Positions 10,534-19,709 of a DNA stretch of 64,000 nt are shown here, in pieces. Location: NCBI GenBank assembly GCA_016219375.1, contig JACRNC010000023.1:1-64000 (forward strand), given 5' to 3'. A model generated the notes under the pieces. That model made no database searches, was not told the DNA's origin, and worked only from the letters and a program-made list of their open reading frames with translations. Source of the DNA: Burkholderiales bacterium. Its GTDB lineage: Bacteria > Pseudomonadota > Gammaproteobacteria > Burkholderiales > Burkholderiaceae_C. The position numbers and the translations under genes were made by a program. The number at the start of each line of letters is the position of its first letter. The first letter of the stretch is position 1.

Positions 10534-10644
10534 GCGGATGGGCGCGGCCGGGCGCCCGGCCGGTGTTTCGCCCCGCAGCCTGACGAGGGGCTGTCGTCAC
10601 GTTAGAGTGCGGCCTGCTCCTGCCCGCACGGTTCACTGCATCTC

Positions 10645-11625
10645 ATGGAATTCCTCTACACGCCGTTCCTTGGCCACGCCGTCTGGCTGTGGCTCGTCTT
10701 CGTGGCGGTCGTCGTCGCGCTGCTGGTCTTCGACCTGGGCGTGCTGCACAAGGACGACCACGAGATCGGCGTGCGCGAGAGCCTGTGGCTGTCGGCCGGC
10801 TACATCAGCGTGGGCCTGCTCTTCGGCGCCTTCGTCTGGTGGAAGGAGGGCCACGTCGCCGGCACCGACTACTACACCGCCTTCCTGGTGGAGAAGAGCC
10901 TGTCGATGGACAACGTGTTCGTCATCTCGCTCATCTTCACGTACTTCGCCGTGCCGCGGCAGTACCAGCACCGGGTACTGTTCTGGGGCATCCTGGGCGC
11001 GATCTTCATGCGGGCGGTGCTCATCGGGCTGGGCGCCGCCATCGTCAAGGAGTTCGACTGGGTGCTGTACCTCTTCGGCGCCTTCCTGGTGATCACCGGC
11101 GCCAAGATGCTCTTTGCCGCCGACAGCGAGCCCGACGTGCAGAGCAACCGCCTGCTGGGCTGGGTGCGCCGGCACATCAACGTCACGCCGGACTTCGACG
11201 GCCATCACTTCTGGGTGCGGCGGCCTTCGCCCACCAACCCGGCCAAGCTGGTGTGGTGGGCCACGCCGCTGTTCATGTGCCTGTTCCTGATCGAGGTCAG
11301 CGACCTGATCTTCGCGGTGGACAGCGTGCCGGCGGTGTTCGCGGTGACGCAGGACCCGTTCATCGTCTACACGAGCAACATCTTCGCCATCCTGGGCCTG
11401 CGGGCGCTGTACTTTGCGCTGGCGGCCATGATCCACCGCTTCGAGTACCTGAAGTACGCGCTGGCGCTGGTGCTGGTCTTCATCGGCACCAAGATCTTCC
11501 TGGTGGGCTTCCACATCAAGATCCCCTCGCCGCTGAGCCTGGCGGTGACCTTCGGCCTGCTGGTGGCGGGCGTGCTGTGGTCGCTGTGGAAGACGCGCGG
11601 GGATGCGCCGCCATTGGCCCGCTGA
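10645..11625 (+). CDS. TerC/Alx family integral membrane protein
   Basis: This 326-residue protein has about eight to nine hydrophobic helices and family hallmarks: acidic residues inside membrane segments, EKSLSMDNVFVISLIF, a second similar block FLIEVSDLIFAVDSVPAVFAVTQD, and IFAILGLRALYF. TerC/Alx proteins are linked to metal-ion export, with manganese for Alx/MeeF, and to tellurite resistance in some plasmids. I looked for a yybP-ykoY manganese riboswitch upstream and saw none. It sits between cysA and the convergent CysB-like regulator, an unusual place, and may be read through from the sulfate operon. Confidence 0.9.
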   Translation: MEFLYTPFLGHAVWLWLVFVAVVVALLVFDLGVLHKDDHEIGVRESLWLSAGYISVGLLFGAFVWWKEGHVAGTDYYTAFLVEKSLSMDNVFVISLIFTYFAVPRQYQHRVLFWGILGAIFMRAVLIGLGAAIVKEFDWVLYLFGAFLVITGAKMLFAADSEPDVQSNRLLGWVRRHINVTPDFDGHHFWVRRPSPTNPAKLVWWATPLFMCLFLIEVSDLIFAVDSVPAVFAVTQDPFIVYTSNIFAILGLRALYFALAAMIHRFEYLKYALALVLVFIGTKIFLVGFHIKIPSPLSLAVTFGLLVAGVLWSLWKTRGDAPPLAR

Positions 11626-11663
11626 AGCGCGCTGAAGCACGCGTCACGCACGCGGCAAAGCGA

Positions 11664-11689
11664 ATCGGGCGGCCCGCGGGCCGCCCGAT
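11664..11689. terminator. Bidirectional terminator-like hairpin between the TerC gene and the LysR gene
   Basis: A perfect palindrome of two 12-base arms around a GC dinucleotide lies between convergent genes. A T-rich stretch (GTCTTT) follows on the + strand, and AT-containing sequence lies on the other side. It probably serves both transcripts. Confidence 0.75.
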
Positions 11690-11726
11690 GTCTTTGGTGC
11701 CGACGCCGCGGGCGCGTGCACCCGTC

Positions 11727-12671
11727 TCAGATGTCGAACACCTCGCCCGGCTCGGCGTTCATGGCCTGCTCCACCACCTTGCGGTTGAGCGGCGGCGCGA
11801 ACGTCTCGATGAAGGCGAAGACATAGGCGCGCAGGAAGCTGCCGCGGCGAAAGCCCAGCCGCGTCATGTTGACCGCGAAGAGATGGCCGGCGTCGATGGC
11901 GCGCAGGTTGCGGTCGCGGTCCTCGTCGTAGGCCATGCTGGCGACGATGCCCACGCCCATGCCCAGCTCCACATAGGTCTTGATCACGTCGGCATCCATC
12001 GCGGTCAGCACGATGCGCGGCTCGATGCCCTCGCGCTGGAAGGCGTCGTCGATGTGCGTGCGGCCGGTGTAGCCGGTGTCGTAGGTGATCAGCGGATAGC
12101 GCGCCAAGCGCTGCAGCGTGAGCGGGCTGCCGTCGAGCAGCGGGTGGTCGGGCGGCACCACCACGCTGTGCGTCCAGCGGTAGCAGGGCAGGGTGATGAG
12201 CTGCTCGTACTCCGCCAGCGCCTCGGTGGCGATGCCGATGTCGGCCTCGCCGTCGATCAGCATCTGCGCCACGTTCTTGGGCGAGCCCTGGTGCAGGTTG
12301 AGCGTGACCTGCGGGTACAGCGCGCGGAAGTCGCGCACGGCGGCCGGCAGGGCGTAGCGCGCCTGCGAGTGGGTGGCGGCGATGGACAGCGGGCCGATGT
12401 CGTGCTGGGCGAAGTCCCGCGCGGCATGACGCAGGTTCTCGGCGTCGCGCAGCATGCGCTCGATGATGGGCAGCACCTGGGTGCCGGGGGCGGTCATACC
12501 GGTCAGGCGCTTGCCGGCGCGCACGAAGAGTTCGATGCCGAGCTCGTCCTCCAGCTCGCGGATTTGGCGGCTGACGCCGGGCTGGCTGGTGTGCAGCGCG
12601 GCGGCCACCTCGGTCAGGTTGTAGCCGCGGCGGGCGGCTTCGCGCACGGAGCGCAGTTGCTGGAAGTTCAT
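11727..12671 (-). CDS. cysB: LysR-type regulator, CysB/Cbl group
   Basis: The 314-residue protein matches CysB/Cbl, which activate sulfate-assimilation genes in response to N-acetylserine or adenosine phosphosulfate. The N-terminal winged helix (about 1-60) is MNFQQLRSVREAARRGYNLTEVAAALHTSQPGVSRQIRELEDELG. The effector domain holds CysB-like blocks ATHSQARYALP, HQGSPKNVAQMLIDGEADIGIATEAL, and TDYD-like ITYDTGYTGR. The choice between CysB and Cbl is not certain. It is convergent to the TerC gene, and its upstream region carries a ten-base perfect inverted repeat also half-present before sbp, consistent with autoregulation and control of the transporter. Confidence 0.9.
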   Translation of the reverse strand: MNFQQLRSVREAARRGYNLTEVAAALHTSQPGVSRQIRELEDELGIELFVRAGKRLTGMTAPGTQVLPIIERMLRDAENLRHAARDFAQHDIGPLSIAATHSQARYALPAAVRDFRALYPQVTLNLHQGSPKNVAQMLIDGEADIGIATEALAEYEQLITLPCYRWTHSVVVPPDHPLLDGSPLTLQRLARYPLITYDTGYTGRTHIDDAFQREGIEPRIVLTAMDADVIKTYVELGMGVGIVASMAYDEDRDRNLRAIDAGHLFAVNMTRLGFRRGSFLRAYVFAFIETFAPPLNRKVVEQAMNAEPGEVFDI

Positions 12672-12721
12672 CGGCGGTACCAGTCCTCGGACGTACTAGA
12701 GGCCCGCAATGGGCTTCATCG

Positions 12722-12757
12722 TTTTCCGCATTCTTGTACCGCCTCTCATGCGGAAAA
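12722..12757. promoter_or_regulatory. Inverted repeat upstream of the CysB-like gene
   Basis: TTTTCCGCAT (12722-12731) and ATGCGGAAAA (12748-12757) form a perfect ten-base inverted repeat separated by 16 bases. It lies 50-86 bases upstream of the regulator's start codon. The same half-site occurs just before sbp. The layout suits a LysR-type autoregulatory site; binding is inferred. Confidence 0.7.
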
Positions 12758-12846
12758 AGAAGATTTACGTCTAAGGTTCTGCGCGCCTTGCAGCTAAGGC
12801 GAGCTGGGCATGGGGTCAAGCGCCGGGCGTTGCCGCGCCCTGTGGA

Positions 12847-13551
12847 TCAGAGCGGCACGTGGATCCGCACCGGCGGGCGCTGGGCCCGGCGCGCCTGTGC
12901 CCAGCGCCACAGCCGCTCGGCCAACAGCGCGGCGATGACGGCGGCGTAGACCGACACCTCGCCGTAGTGGTGCTTGCCCGCGCTCTTCCAGAAGAAGTGC
13001 AGCAGCGCCAGCGCCGCCACCGCATAGACCAGCCGGTGCAGCGCCTGCCAGCGCCGCCCGCCCAGGGCGCGGATGGCGCGGTTGAAGGACGTGGCCGCCA
13101 GCGGCAGCATCAGCACGAAGGCCGCGAAGCCCACCAAGATGAACGGCCGCTTGGCGATGTCGCGGGCGATGTCGGCGGCCACCAGCCCCATGTCGAGCCA
13201 GCCGTAGGCCAGCAGGTGCAGCGCGGCATAGAAGAAGGTGAACAGCCCCAGCATGCGGCGCAGCCGCAGCAGCGCCGGCTGGTGCAGGGCGCGGCGCAGC
13301 GGCGAGACGGCCAGCGTCAGGCAAAGAAAGCGCAGCGCCCACTGGCCGGTGCCGTGGATCAGCGCCTCGGCCGGGTTGGCGCCCAGGCGGTCGGTGGCCG
13401 CGCCGGCGATGAGCATCGCCAGCGGCAGCAGCCCGGCGACGAAGAGCAGCGGCTTGACGGCCGGGTGCAGCAGCAGCGGGCGTGGCGGTGGCGTGCGGCG
13501 TGCCGCGTCAGGGGCGGATGCCGTCGATCGAAGGGTGTCAGGCGCGGTCAT
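12847..13551 (-). CDS. msrQ: MsrQ, membrane haem partner of the MsrPQ methionine sulfoxide reductase
   Basis: MsrQ (YedZ) is an inner-membrane haem b protein of the ferric-reductase-like superfamily that passes quinone electrons to MsrP. The 234-residue protein has about six hydrophobic helices with haem-ligand-type histidines (ALHLLAYGW, WQALHRLVY, LALLHFFW) and the typical LRRMLGLFTFFYAALHL segment. Residues 1-28 are a proline-rich lead that is longer than in E. coli. The ATG at 13551 overlaps the msrP stop in TGATG, so the pair is translationally coupled. Confidence 0.93.
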   Translation of the reverse strand: MTAPDTLRSTASAPDAARRTPPPRPLLLHPAVKPLLFVAGLLPLAMLIAGAATDRLGANPAEALIHGTGQWALRFLCLTLAVSPLRRALHQPALLRLRRMLGLFTFFYAALHLLAYGWLDMGLVAADIARDIAKRPFILVGFAAFVLMLPLAATSFNRAIRALGGRRWQALHRLVYAVAALALLHFFWKSAGKHHYGEVSVYAAVIAALLAERLWRWAQARRAQRPPVRIHVPL

Positions 13552-14543
13552 CAGAAGAACCGCTTGAGATCCATGCCGGCGTAGAGCCCGGCCACCTGCT
13601 CGCCATAGCCGTTGAACATCAGCGTGGGCCGCTTGCGGGTGAAGAGCCCGTCCTCGCCGATGCGGCGCTCGCTGGCCTGGCTCCAGCGCGGGTGGTCCAC
13701 CTGCGGATTGACGTTGGAATAGAAGCCGTACTCCTGCGGCGCGGCACGGCCCCAGGCGGTGCGCGGCTGCTGCTCGACCAGGCGGATGCGCACGATGGAC
13801 TTGGCGCTCTTGAAGCCGTACTTCCACGGCACCACCAGCCGCACCGGCGCGCCGTTCTGCTTGGGCAGCACCTCGCCATAGAGGCCGAAGGCCAGCAGCG
13901 TCAGCGGATGCATGGCCTCGTCGATGCGCAGGCCCTCCACATACGGCCAGTCCAGCACGCGCGAGGCCGCGCCGGGCATCTGCCTGGGGTCGGCCAGCGT
14001 CGTGAACTCGACGTACTTGCCGCGGCTGGTGGGCTCCACCGCCTTGAGCAGCGAGGCCAGCGACCAGCCCACCCAGGGGATGACCATCGACCAGCCTTCC
14101 ACGCAGCGCAGGCGGTAGATGCGCTCTTCCATCGGCGCGAGCTTGAGCAGCTCCTCGATGGCGAAGCGCCGCGGCCTGGCCACCTCGCCATCCACCAGCA
14201 CCGTCCACGGGCGGACCTGCAGCCGATGCGCCTGCTCGGCCGGATCGCCCTTGTCCATGCCGAACTCGTAGAAGTTGTTGTAGGTGGTCACGTCCGCATA
14301 GGGCGTGAGCTTGTCCATCACCGCGCCGCCAGGCAGGGTGGTGCGGGGCGCGGGCAGGGCGAGGTTCTTGCCCGGGCGCGGCGTGGCGGCTGCGGTCTGC
14401 GCCAGGGCCTGGCGCTGTGCCCAGCCGGCCAGCGTGGCACCCGCAGCACCCACGGCGAGTTGGGCGATGAGCCGGCGGCGGTCTTCGTAGACGGCGCGCG
14501 GCGTGATCTCGGAGGCGGCGGGCTGGGGAAAGCGCATGCGCAT
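13551..14543 (-). CDS. msrP: MsrP, periplasmic molybdopterin methionine sulfoxide reductase
   Basis: MsrP (YedY) repairs oxidised methionine in periplasmic proteins using molybdopterin. The 330-residue protein starts with a twin-arginine signal ([21 protein letters not shown], split around residues 20-40), as needed for export of a folded cofactor protein. The sulfite-oxidase-type core includes YNNFYEFG, the molybdenum-ligand cysteine at about 147 in [11 protein letters not shown], and [18 protein letters not shown] 14543 is chosen because CCAGGAG precedes it; an earlier in-frame start at 14654 adds low-complexity sequence. It is the first gene of msrPQ. Confidence 0.95.
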   Translation of the reverse strand: MRMRFPQPAASEITPRAVYEDRRRLIAQLAVGAAGATLAGWAQRQALAQTAAATPRPGKNLALPAPRTTLPGGAVMDKLTPYADVTTYNNFYEFGMDKGDPAEQAHRLQVRPWTVLVDGEVARPRRFAIEELLKLAPMEERIYRLRCVEGWSMVIPWVGWSLASLLKAVEPTSRGKYVEFTTLADPRQMPGAASRVLDWPYVEGLRIDEAMHPLTLLAFGLYGEVLPKQNGAPVRLVVPWKYGFKSAKSIVRIRLVEQQPRTAWGRAAPQEYGFYSNVNPQVDHPRWSQASERRIGEDGLFTRKRPTLMFNGYGEQVAGLYAGMDLKRFF

Positions 14544-14669
14544 GCAAAGCTCCTGGGCGGGATGCGGGGCCGCAAGGGCGGCAACCGCGAGCCTAAGCCG
14601 GCCGGCGCTTGCCCGGGCGGCCGGGCCGCATAGCCCCGCAGGGGGCTTGGGCAAGCGGGCGCGGCGCGC

Positions 14670-15014
14670 TCAGATGACGCGGTCGCTGCCGTCGCCGAAG
14701 AGCTTGAGCGCGTGCTGCTGCAGCCGGTCGCGGAATTCCTTGCGGTCGCAGAGTTTCTGCTGCGCCTCGGGCGGCAGGTCGGTGATGCGGATGACGTTGC
14801 GCACGATCAGCACGTCGATCAGGTCTTCCAGCACGCGCACCAGCTCGGCATCCAGGCTGGCGAAGCGCTGCTGCTCGGCACGGGTGCCGAGAAAGGCCAG
14901 CACCTCGGGATGGTCGGCGGGCAGCTGCTCGGCCTGCTCGGGGGCGATGCCGGGCGGCAGGTCGCGGTGCAGGCTGGCGACGAGGCCGTCGGCGTTGCGC
15001 AGAACGTAGGGCAT
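14670..15014 (-). CDS. Conserved hypothetical protein
   Basis: I recognise no functional domain in this 114-residue protein. It begins MPYVLRNADGLVASLHRD and is predicted soluble, with acidic helical stretches (FASLDAELVRVLEDLIDVLIVRN). Small proteins of this type are found in Burkholderiales near the haem genes, sometimes mislabelled as tryptophan-synthase-like. It lies 54 bases downstream of hemY on the same strand and may be the last gene of that operon. Confidence 0.7.
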   Translation of the reverse strand: MPYVLRNADGLVASLHRDLPPGIAPEQAEQLPADHPEVLAFLGTRAEQQRFASLDAELVRVLEDLIDVLIVRNVIRITDLPPEAQQKLCDRKEFRDRLQQHALKLFGDGSDRVI

Positions 15015-15068
15015 GGGAGCTTATCGACCAGGGGTGAGCGGTGCTTGAACGGCCCGCGCGGCGCGGCG

Positions 15069-16316
15069 TCAGCGTGCCAGCGCGGCCTGGCGGTAGCACT
15101 CGGCCGCGGCCTCGAGGCGCTGCTCCTGCTCGGCCAGGCGGGCCAGGGCCACCCAGGCCTGGCGGCGGCAGTCGGCGGCCAGGCCGGCGTCCTGCGTGGC
15201 AGCCTCCAGCAGGCGGCGGGCCTTGCCCCAGAGCTGGCGCTCGACCAGGGCCAGGCCCACCGCATAGCCGAAGACCGGCTCGCGCGGGAAGGCGCGCAGC
15301 GCGTCCTCCAGCCTGGGCAGCCAGTCGGCGGGCAGCCCGGGCAGGGCCTGCACCAGGGCCAGGGCCAGGGCGGCGCGCTCCTCGGTGCTCAGCTGGCGCA
15401 GCCGGTCCCAGAAGGGCAGCAGCCAGGCGCGGCCGTCCTCCGGCGCGCCCAGGCGGCTGACGCGGCTGACGGCGCGGGCGCAGACCAGCGCGTCGCGGCG
15501 GTCGGCGGCGTCCAGCTGCTGCCACTGCTGGCGCAGCTGGTCGGCGTCGCGGGCGCTGTCCAGGGCCGACATGGCCAGCGCGCGCAGCAGGCTGTCGGCC
15601 GCAGCCGGCGAGATGCCCTGGTGCTTGGCCAGCAGCCGCGCGGTGCGCAGGGCGTCCAGCGGCTGGCCGGCCAGGCGCGCGGCCTGCAGGCGCAGGCGCA
15701 GAGCCTGGGTGCGCCGCGCCAGGCCGGCGGGCAGGGCGGCCAGCAGATCCAGCGCACGGGCGGCGTTGTGGTCGTCCAGCGCCCATTCAGCGGCCAGCAG
15801 CTGGGCGGCTTCTTCGGTGGCGCGCGGCGGTCGGGTGCGGCGGGCGTGCACCAGGGCCTGCTCCAGCTGGCCGTCGCGCCCGGGCCGGTCCTGCAGGCGG
15901 TGCAGCGCGGCGGCGCTGAGCAGGTGGCCGATGGCGGTGAACTCGGGGTCGCTGTCCAGGCCGGGGGTCTGCGCCTGGATGTCCACCGCGCGCTGAGCCT
16001 GCTTGTGGGCGCGGCTGTAGCGGCCGGCCAGCAGCTGGGTGAGCGACTCGCGCAGGGCCGCCTGGGCGATGCGGTCGCGCCGGGTCGTGCGCCACTGCTG
16101 CGCGCGCTGCGGCAGGCCCAGCAGCGAGTCCAGCGTGCGCACGACGGAGTAGACGGCGAACACCGCGCCGGCCATCACCAGCAGGAAGAAGTTGAGCGAC
16201 AGATCGGCGCGCCAGCCGCGCCAGTAGAGCGTGACCAGCCCGTCGTTGGTGCCCAGCGTGGCGGCGGCCACCACGGCGACGATGGCGATCAGCAGGAGCC
16301 AGACGACGAAGCGCAT
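15069..16316 (-). CDS. hemY: HemY-like TPR membrane protein of the haem operon
   Basis: This is the proteobacterial HemY-N protein, not protoporphyrinogen oxidase. The 415-residue protein has two N-terminal membrane helices (about 1-21 and 41-62) around the family block GWRADLSLNFFLLVMAG, then a helical TPR-like domain rich in Ala, Leu and Arg. Its exact role is unsettled; it is thought to help organise the late haem pathway at the membrane. It begins 28 bases after hemX ends, in the order hemC-hemD-hemX-hemY. Confidence 0.9.
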   Translation of the reverse strand: MRFVVWLLLIAIVAVVAAATLGTNDGLVTLYWRGWRADLSLNFFLLVMAGAVFAVYSVVRTLDSLLGLPQRAQQWRTTRRDRIAQAALRESLTQLLAGRYSRAHKQAQRAVDIQAQTPGLDSDPEFTAIGHLLSAAALHRLQDRPGRDGQLEQALVHARRTRPPRATEEAAQLLAAEWALDDHNAARALDLLAALPAGLARRTQALRLRLQAARLAGQPLDALRTARLLAKHQGISPAAADSLLRALAMSALDSARDADQLRQQWQQLDAADRRDALVCARAVSRVSRLGAPEDGRAWLLPFWDRLRQLSTEERAALALALVQALPGLPADWLPRLEDALRAFPREPVFGYAVGLALVERQLWGKARRLLEAATQDAGLAADCRRQAWVALARLAEQEQRLEAAAECYRQAALAR

Positions 16317-16344
16317 GCGGCGGCGGGTGTCGGTGCGCGACCGG

Positions 16345-17667
16345 TCAGCGGCCCGCGGCCACGGCGGCCAGCGCGGCCAGGGTCTCGTCGGGGCGCGGCA
16401 CCTCGGCGCGCACGCTGCGCGCGGCCACGTCGGCGACCAGCTCGCGCAGCACCACGGCCTTGCGCTGGCGCATGTCCACGTGGCGCGGCAGGGCGTCCAG
16501 CACCACGCGCAGGTCGGCCTGGGCGGTGGCGTACTGGCGCGACAGCAGCGCCATGCGGGCGTTGAGGATGCGCAGCTTGAGGTTCTCGCGCAGGAAGTAG
16601 GCCTGCTCGGGCGTCAGCAGCAGGGCCTCGGGGTGCTCCACCCGGCGCACGCGCACCAGGTTGCGCGTCTCGGTGGCGATGGTGTCCCAGGCGCGGTCCC
16701 AGGCGCTCAGGGCGACCTGCAGCCAGGGCGTTCCGGCAGCCGGCGCGGAGGCGGGGACGGGGGCCTGGGCCGCCTGCGCGGCAGCCGATCCGGCGTGGGC
16801 CGACGCGGCGCCGGGGCGGGCGGCTGCGCGCGCGGGGGCCGCGGCCGGCGCCGGGCGGTCGCCCTGCAGCGGCACCTCGTCGATCAGGCGCATGGCCTCG
16901 TCGAGCTTGATGACCAGGCTGGCGGCATCGGCCAGGGTGACGGCGCGCACGCGGTCCAGGTCGCGGGCCAGGGCACGGCGCACGCCGTCCAGGCGCGGCT
17001 GGTGCACGCGGGCGATGCGCTCGTCGGCCGTGCGCAGCGCGGCGACCAGCGGCTCGGCGCTGGCGGTGAGCGCGGCCTGCTGCTGGGCCACGCGCAGCGC
17101 GGCGTCGATGTCCACCACCAGGTTCTCGTCACGCGAGCGCGACAGCGACTGGATCAGCTCCTCCAGCTGGCCGCGCTGCACGGCGACCTCGGCCACGCGG
17201 GCCTCGATCAGCGCGGAGCGGGCGGCCGTCTCGCGGGCCAGGTCCTGCGCCTGCTTGGCCATCATGCGGGCCTCGGTGGACGTGTCCTGGCTGGACTGCT
17301 GGCGGCGCACCAGCTCCTGCTCCAGCGCCTGCACGCGCTGGCTGGCCTGCCACGCCAGCCAGCCGCTGACGGCGCAGGCGGCCAGCAGCGCGGCGGCGGC
17401 GATGGTCAGCAGCGCCGACGGCGCCCGGGCGGGCCGGGACGCAGCGTGCAATGCCGGCGATGCGGGATGGGGGTGGGCCGCGGCCGGCGCCGCAGCGTGT
17501 GCGGCGGGGTGTGCAGCGGCATGTGCGGCAGCTTGCGGGCCGGCCGGCGAGCCGGCATGCGCTGCGGCATGGGCCGCCGGATCGGGCGCGGCTGGCGGGG
17601 GGGCGGGCTGGGCGCCGGGCGGGGTGCCGAAGGCCGGGCCCGGGGCGCTGGACGGGGTCTCGCTCAC
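16345..17667 (-). CDS. hemX: HemX-like membrane protein with His/Ala-rich N-terminal segment
   Basis: HemX-type proteins are single-pass inner-membrane proteins of the hemCDXY operon; they were once called uroporphyrinogen-III methylases but lack that fold. This one has 440 residues. A GTG at 17667 overlaps the hemD stop (GTGA) and is the only sensible start. Residues 30-76 are a low-complexity Ala/His/Pro segment with repeated AAH units. A membrane helix follows at about 84-106, then a coiled-coil region and the conserved C-terminal block PEQAYFLRENLKLRILNARMALLSR (split here for length: first part ends at ENLKL). The His-rich segment could bind metal or haem, which is speculation. Confidence 0.88.
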   Translation of the reverse strand: MSETPSSAPGPAFGTPPGAQPAPPPAAPDPAAHAAAHAGSPAGPQAAAHAAAHPAAHAAAPAAAHPHPASPALHAASRPARAPSALLTIAAAALLAACAVSGWLAWQASQRVQALEQELVRRQQSSQDTSTEARMMAKQAQDLARETAARSALIEARVAEVAVQRGQLEELIQSLSRSRDENLVVDIDAALRVAQQQAALTASAEPLVAALRTADERIARVHQPRLDGVRRALARDLDRVRAVTLADAASLVIKLDEAMRLIDEVPLQGDRPAPAAAPARAAARPGAASAHAGSAAAQAAQAPVPASAPAAGTPWLQVALSAWDRAWDTIATETRNLVRVRRVEHPEALLLTPEQAYFLRENLKLRILNARMALLSRQYATAQADLRVVLDALPRHVDMRQRKAVVLRELVADVAARSVRAEVPRPDETLAALAAVAAGR

Positions 17668-18605
17668 GGTGCCGGCGATTGTAGGCCGGGGGGTCTGCCG
17701 CCCTCGGCGCTGGCAGGCGGCAGCCCGGCACGCAGCGCGGCGGCCACGTCGGCGAGATCCGGCCGGCTCATGCCGATGCGGCCGAAGCCGGCCTGACGTG
17801 CACGATCGGCGATGCGCGGATGCGTGCACCAGGCCTGCCAGTCGGGGCCTGGGGGCGGCAGCCCGTGCCGGGCGAGCGCGGCCAGCAGGTGGTCCACGCT
17901 CTCGGAGCTGCTCAGCAGCCAGGCGTGGGCGGCCGGCCAGGCTGCAGCCTGGGCCAGCAGACCAGCCTGGGCCGCGCTCAGCTGCGCCGGGCCGCGGCGG
18001 TAGGCGGCCAGCAGCTCCACGGTGGCGCCGCGCTCGCGCAGCCGCTCGGCCAGCCAGGTGCGGCCGCGCACCGGCTGCCCGGCATCGCCGCCGCCCACGA
18101 TCAGCAGAGACCTTGTCTGCCCGTCGGCGGGGAACAGCGGCGCGAGCTGCGGCCACAGCGATTCGGAGTCGAACTGCTCGGCGTCGGCCGCCGGCATGAC
18201 GAGCTGCGCCGCCGGCACGCCCAGGCCGAGCAGCACGCGGCCGGTGCCCGGGCCGGGTGCGGCGGCGTGGCAGCGGGCCGGCCAGGGCAGGGGCGTGGGC
18301 GTGGACGAGGCGTGGCCGTCGCCGGCCGCACCGGGAGAGACGGCCGACGAGGGCCCGCCCTGAGGCCGCAGCCGGAAGAAGCCTTCGGCCGCCGCGGGGC
18401 TGACGAACATCACCGCGGTGTGGCGCCCGAGCTCCGCCCACACGGCGGCCACGCGGCCTTCATCGGCCGGCGGGCCGATGGCGATCAGCGGCAGCGGCTG
18501 GGCATCGATGCCGCAGCCGGACAGCGCGGCGGCCAGGTCCCGGGCCCAGGCATCGGCCTGGGGCTGCGGGCGCGTCACCAGCAGGTGCATGCCGGCTTCG
18601 CTCAC
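17664..18605 (-). CDS. hemD: Uroporphyrinogen-III synthase
   Basis: HemD cyclises hydroxymethylbilane to uroporphyrinogen III in the cytoplasm. The 313-residue protein shows the two-domain fold signs: LLVTRPQPQADAWARDL at the start, FVSPAAAEGFF, and WLLSSSESVDHLLAAL near the end. It is longer than usual (about 250) because of a Pro/Ser/Ala insertion at about residues 80-108. The start may be GTG 18605 or ATG 18590; the GTG has a nearby AAGG. It begins seven bases after hemC ends and is coupled to hemX. Confidence 0.9.
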   Translation of the reverse strand: MSEAGMHLLVTRPQPQADAWARDLAAALSGCGIDAQPLPLIAIGPPADEGRVAAVWAELGRHTAVMFVSPAAAEGFFRLRPQGGPSSAVSPGAAGDGHASSTPTPLPWPARCHAAAPGPGTGRVLLGLGVPAAQLVMPAADAEQFDSESLWPQLAPLFPADGQTRSLLIVGGGDAGQPVRGRTWLAERLRERGATVELLAAYRRGPAQLSAAQAGLLAQAAAWPAAHAWLLSSSESVDHLLAALARHGLPPPGPDWQAWCTHPRIADRARQAGFGRIGMSRPDLADVAAALRAGLPPASAEGGRPPGLQSPAP

Positions 18606-18611
18606 GCCTTG

Positions 18612-19586
18612 TCAGCCCTGGGGCGCGGCCAGCCAGGCGGTGCCGCCGGCTTCCTGCAGCTGGCGGGCCACGCTCAGGCCCAGGGCCTCGGCGGCAGCGG
18701 TGTCGGCCACCGGGCCGTCTGCCTGCGCGCGCAGCAGGCGGCCGTCGGCCTGGGGGCTGCCCAGCGCGGCGCGCAGGCTCATGCGGCCGTCCTGCCAGGT
18801 GGCGTAGGCGGCCAGCGGCATGCTGCAGCTGCCGCCCAGTGCGCGCGACACGGCCCGCTCGGCATGCGCGACCAGCCAGGTCGCCTGATGCTTGAGCGGT
18901 GCCAGCGCGTCGATCAGGTCGGGCCGGCCGGCGCGGATCTCGATGCCCAGCGCGCCCTGGCCGGCGGCCGGCAGCATCTGCTCGGGCTCGAAGAGCGAGC
19001 GGATGCGCGCACCCAGCCCCAGGCGCTTCAGGCCCGCGGCGGCCAGCACGATGGCGTCGAACTGCCCGGCGTCGAGCTTGCCCAGCCGGGTGTCGAGGTT
19101 GCCGCGCAGCGGCTCGATGCGCAGGTCGGGCCGCGCGGCGCGCAGCTGCACGATGCGGCGCAGGCTGGAGGTGCCCACCACCGCGCCCTGCGGCAGCGCA
19201 TCCAGGTGCTCGTAGCGCGGCGAGACGAAGGCGTCACGCGGGTCCTCGCGCTCCATCACCGCGGCCAGCACGAAGCCTTCGGGCAGGTCCATCGGCACGT
19301 CCTTGAGCGAGTGCACGGCCAGGTCGGCGCGGCCGTCTTCCAGTGCCAGCTCCAGCTCCTTGACGAACAGGCCCTTGCCGCCCACCTTGGACAGCGCGCG
19401 GTCGAGGATCTGGTCGCCGCGCGTGGTCATGCCCAGCAGCTCCACCGGGCGGCCGTGCAGGGATTGCAGCAGCGCCTGCACATGCTCGGCCTGCCACAGC
19501 GCCAGGCGGCTTTCGCGGGTGGCGATGACCCAGGGACGGGCCGATGAAGACGGGGCAGAAGCAGGGCGCAAGGACATGCGCGGCAT
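18612..19586 (-). CDS. hemC: Porphobilinogen deaminase (hydroxymethylbilane synthase)
   Basis: HemC joins four porphobilinogens into hydroxymethylbilane using a dipyrromethane cofactor. The 324-residue protein is full length: [15 protein letters not shown] near the start, [36 protein letters not shown], the GTSSLRR and [12 protein letters not shown] substrate-binding blocks, and the cofactor-anchoring cysteine at about 254 in [11 protein letters not shown] codons at 19586 and 19577 are both possible. It is the first gene of hemC-D-X-Y. Confidence 0.97.
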   Translation of the reverse strand: MPRMSLRPASAPSSSARPWVIATRESRLALWQAEHVQALLQSLHGRPVELLGMTTRGDQILDRALSKVGGKGLFVKELELALEDGRADLAVHSLKDVPMDLPEGFVLAAVMEREDPRDAFVSPRYEHLDALPQGAVVGTSSLRRIVQLRAARPDLRIEPLRGNLDTRLGKLDAGQFDAIVLAAAGLKRLGLGARIRSLFEPEQMLPAAGQGALGIEIRAGRPDLIDALAPLKHQATWLVAHAERAVSRALGGSCSMPLAAYATWQDGRMSLRAALGSPQADGRLLRAQADGPVADTAAAEALGLSVARQLQEAGGTAWLAAPQG

Positions 19587-19709
19587 GCTACACGCCGCCC
19601 CTGGGCCGGCGCTTGCCGGCGGTCAAGTGACGGCGTGATGCAGTGGGCGCGGGGGCGGCCTGCTCAAGAGTACCTGCGATGCCGGCCCGCGCCGCGGCGC
19701 CAGCGCCCT

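Noticed and set aside
10534-10644. Possible manganese (yybP-ykoY) riboswitch before the TerC gene
   Set aside because: The conserved loop sequences of that riboswitch could not be found, and the gap is short.
16231-17796. A 521-codon + strand frame over hemX
   Set aside because: Shadow of HemX on the other strand; the hem gene order and conserved HemX C-terminus support the minus strand.
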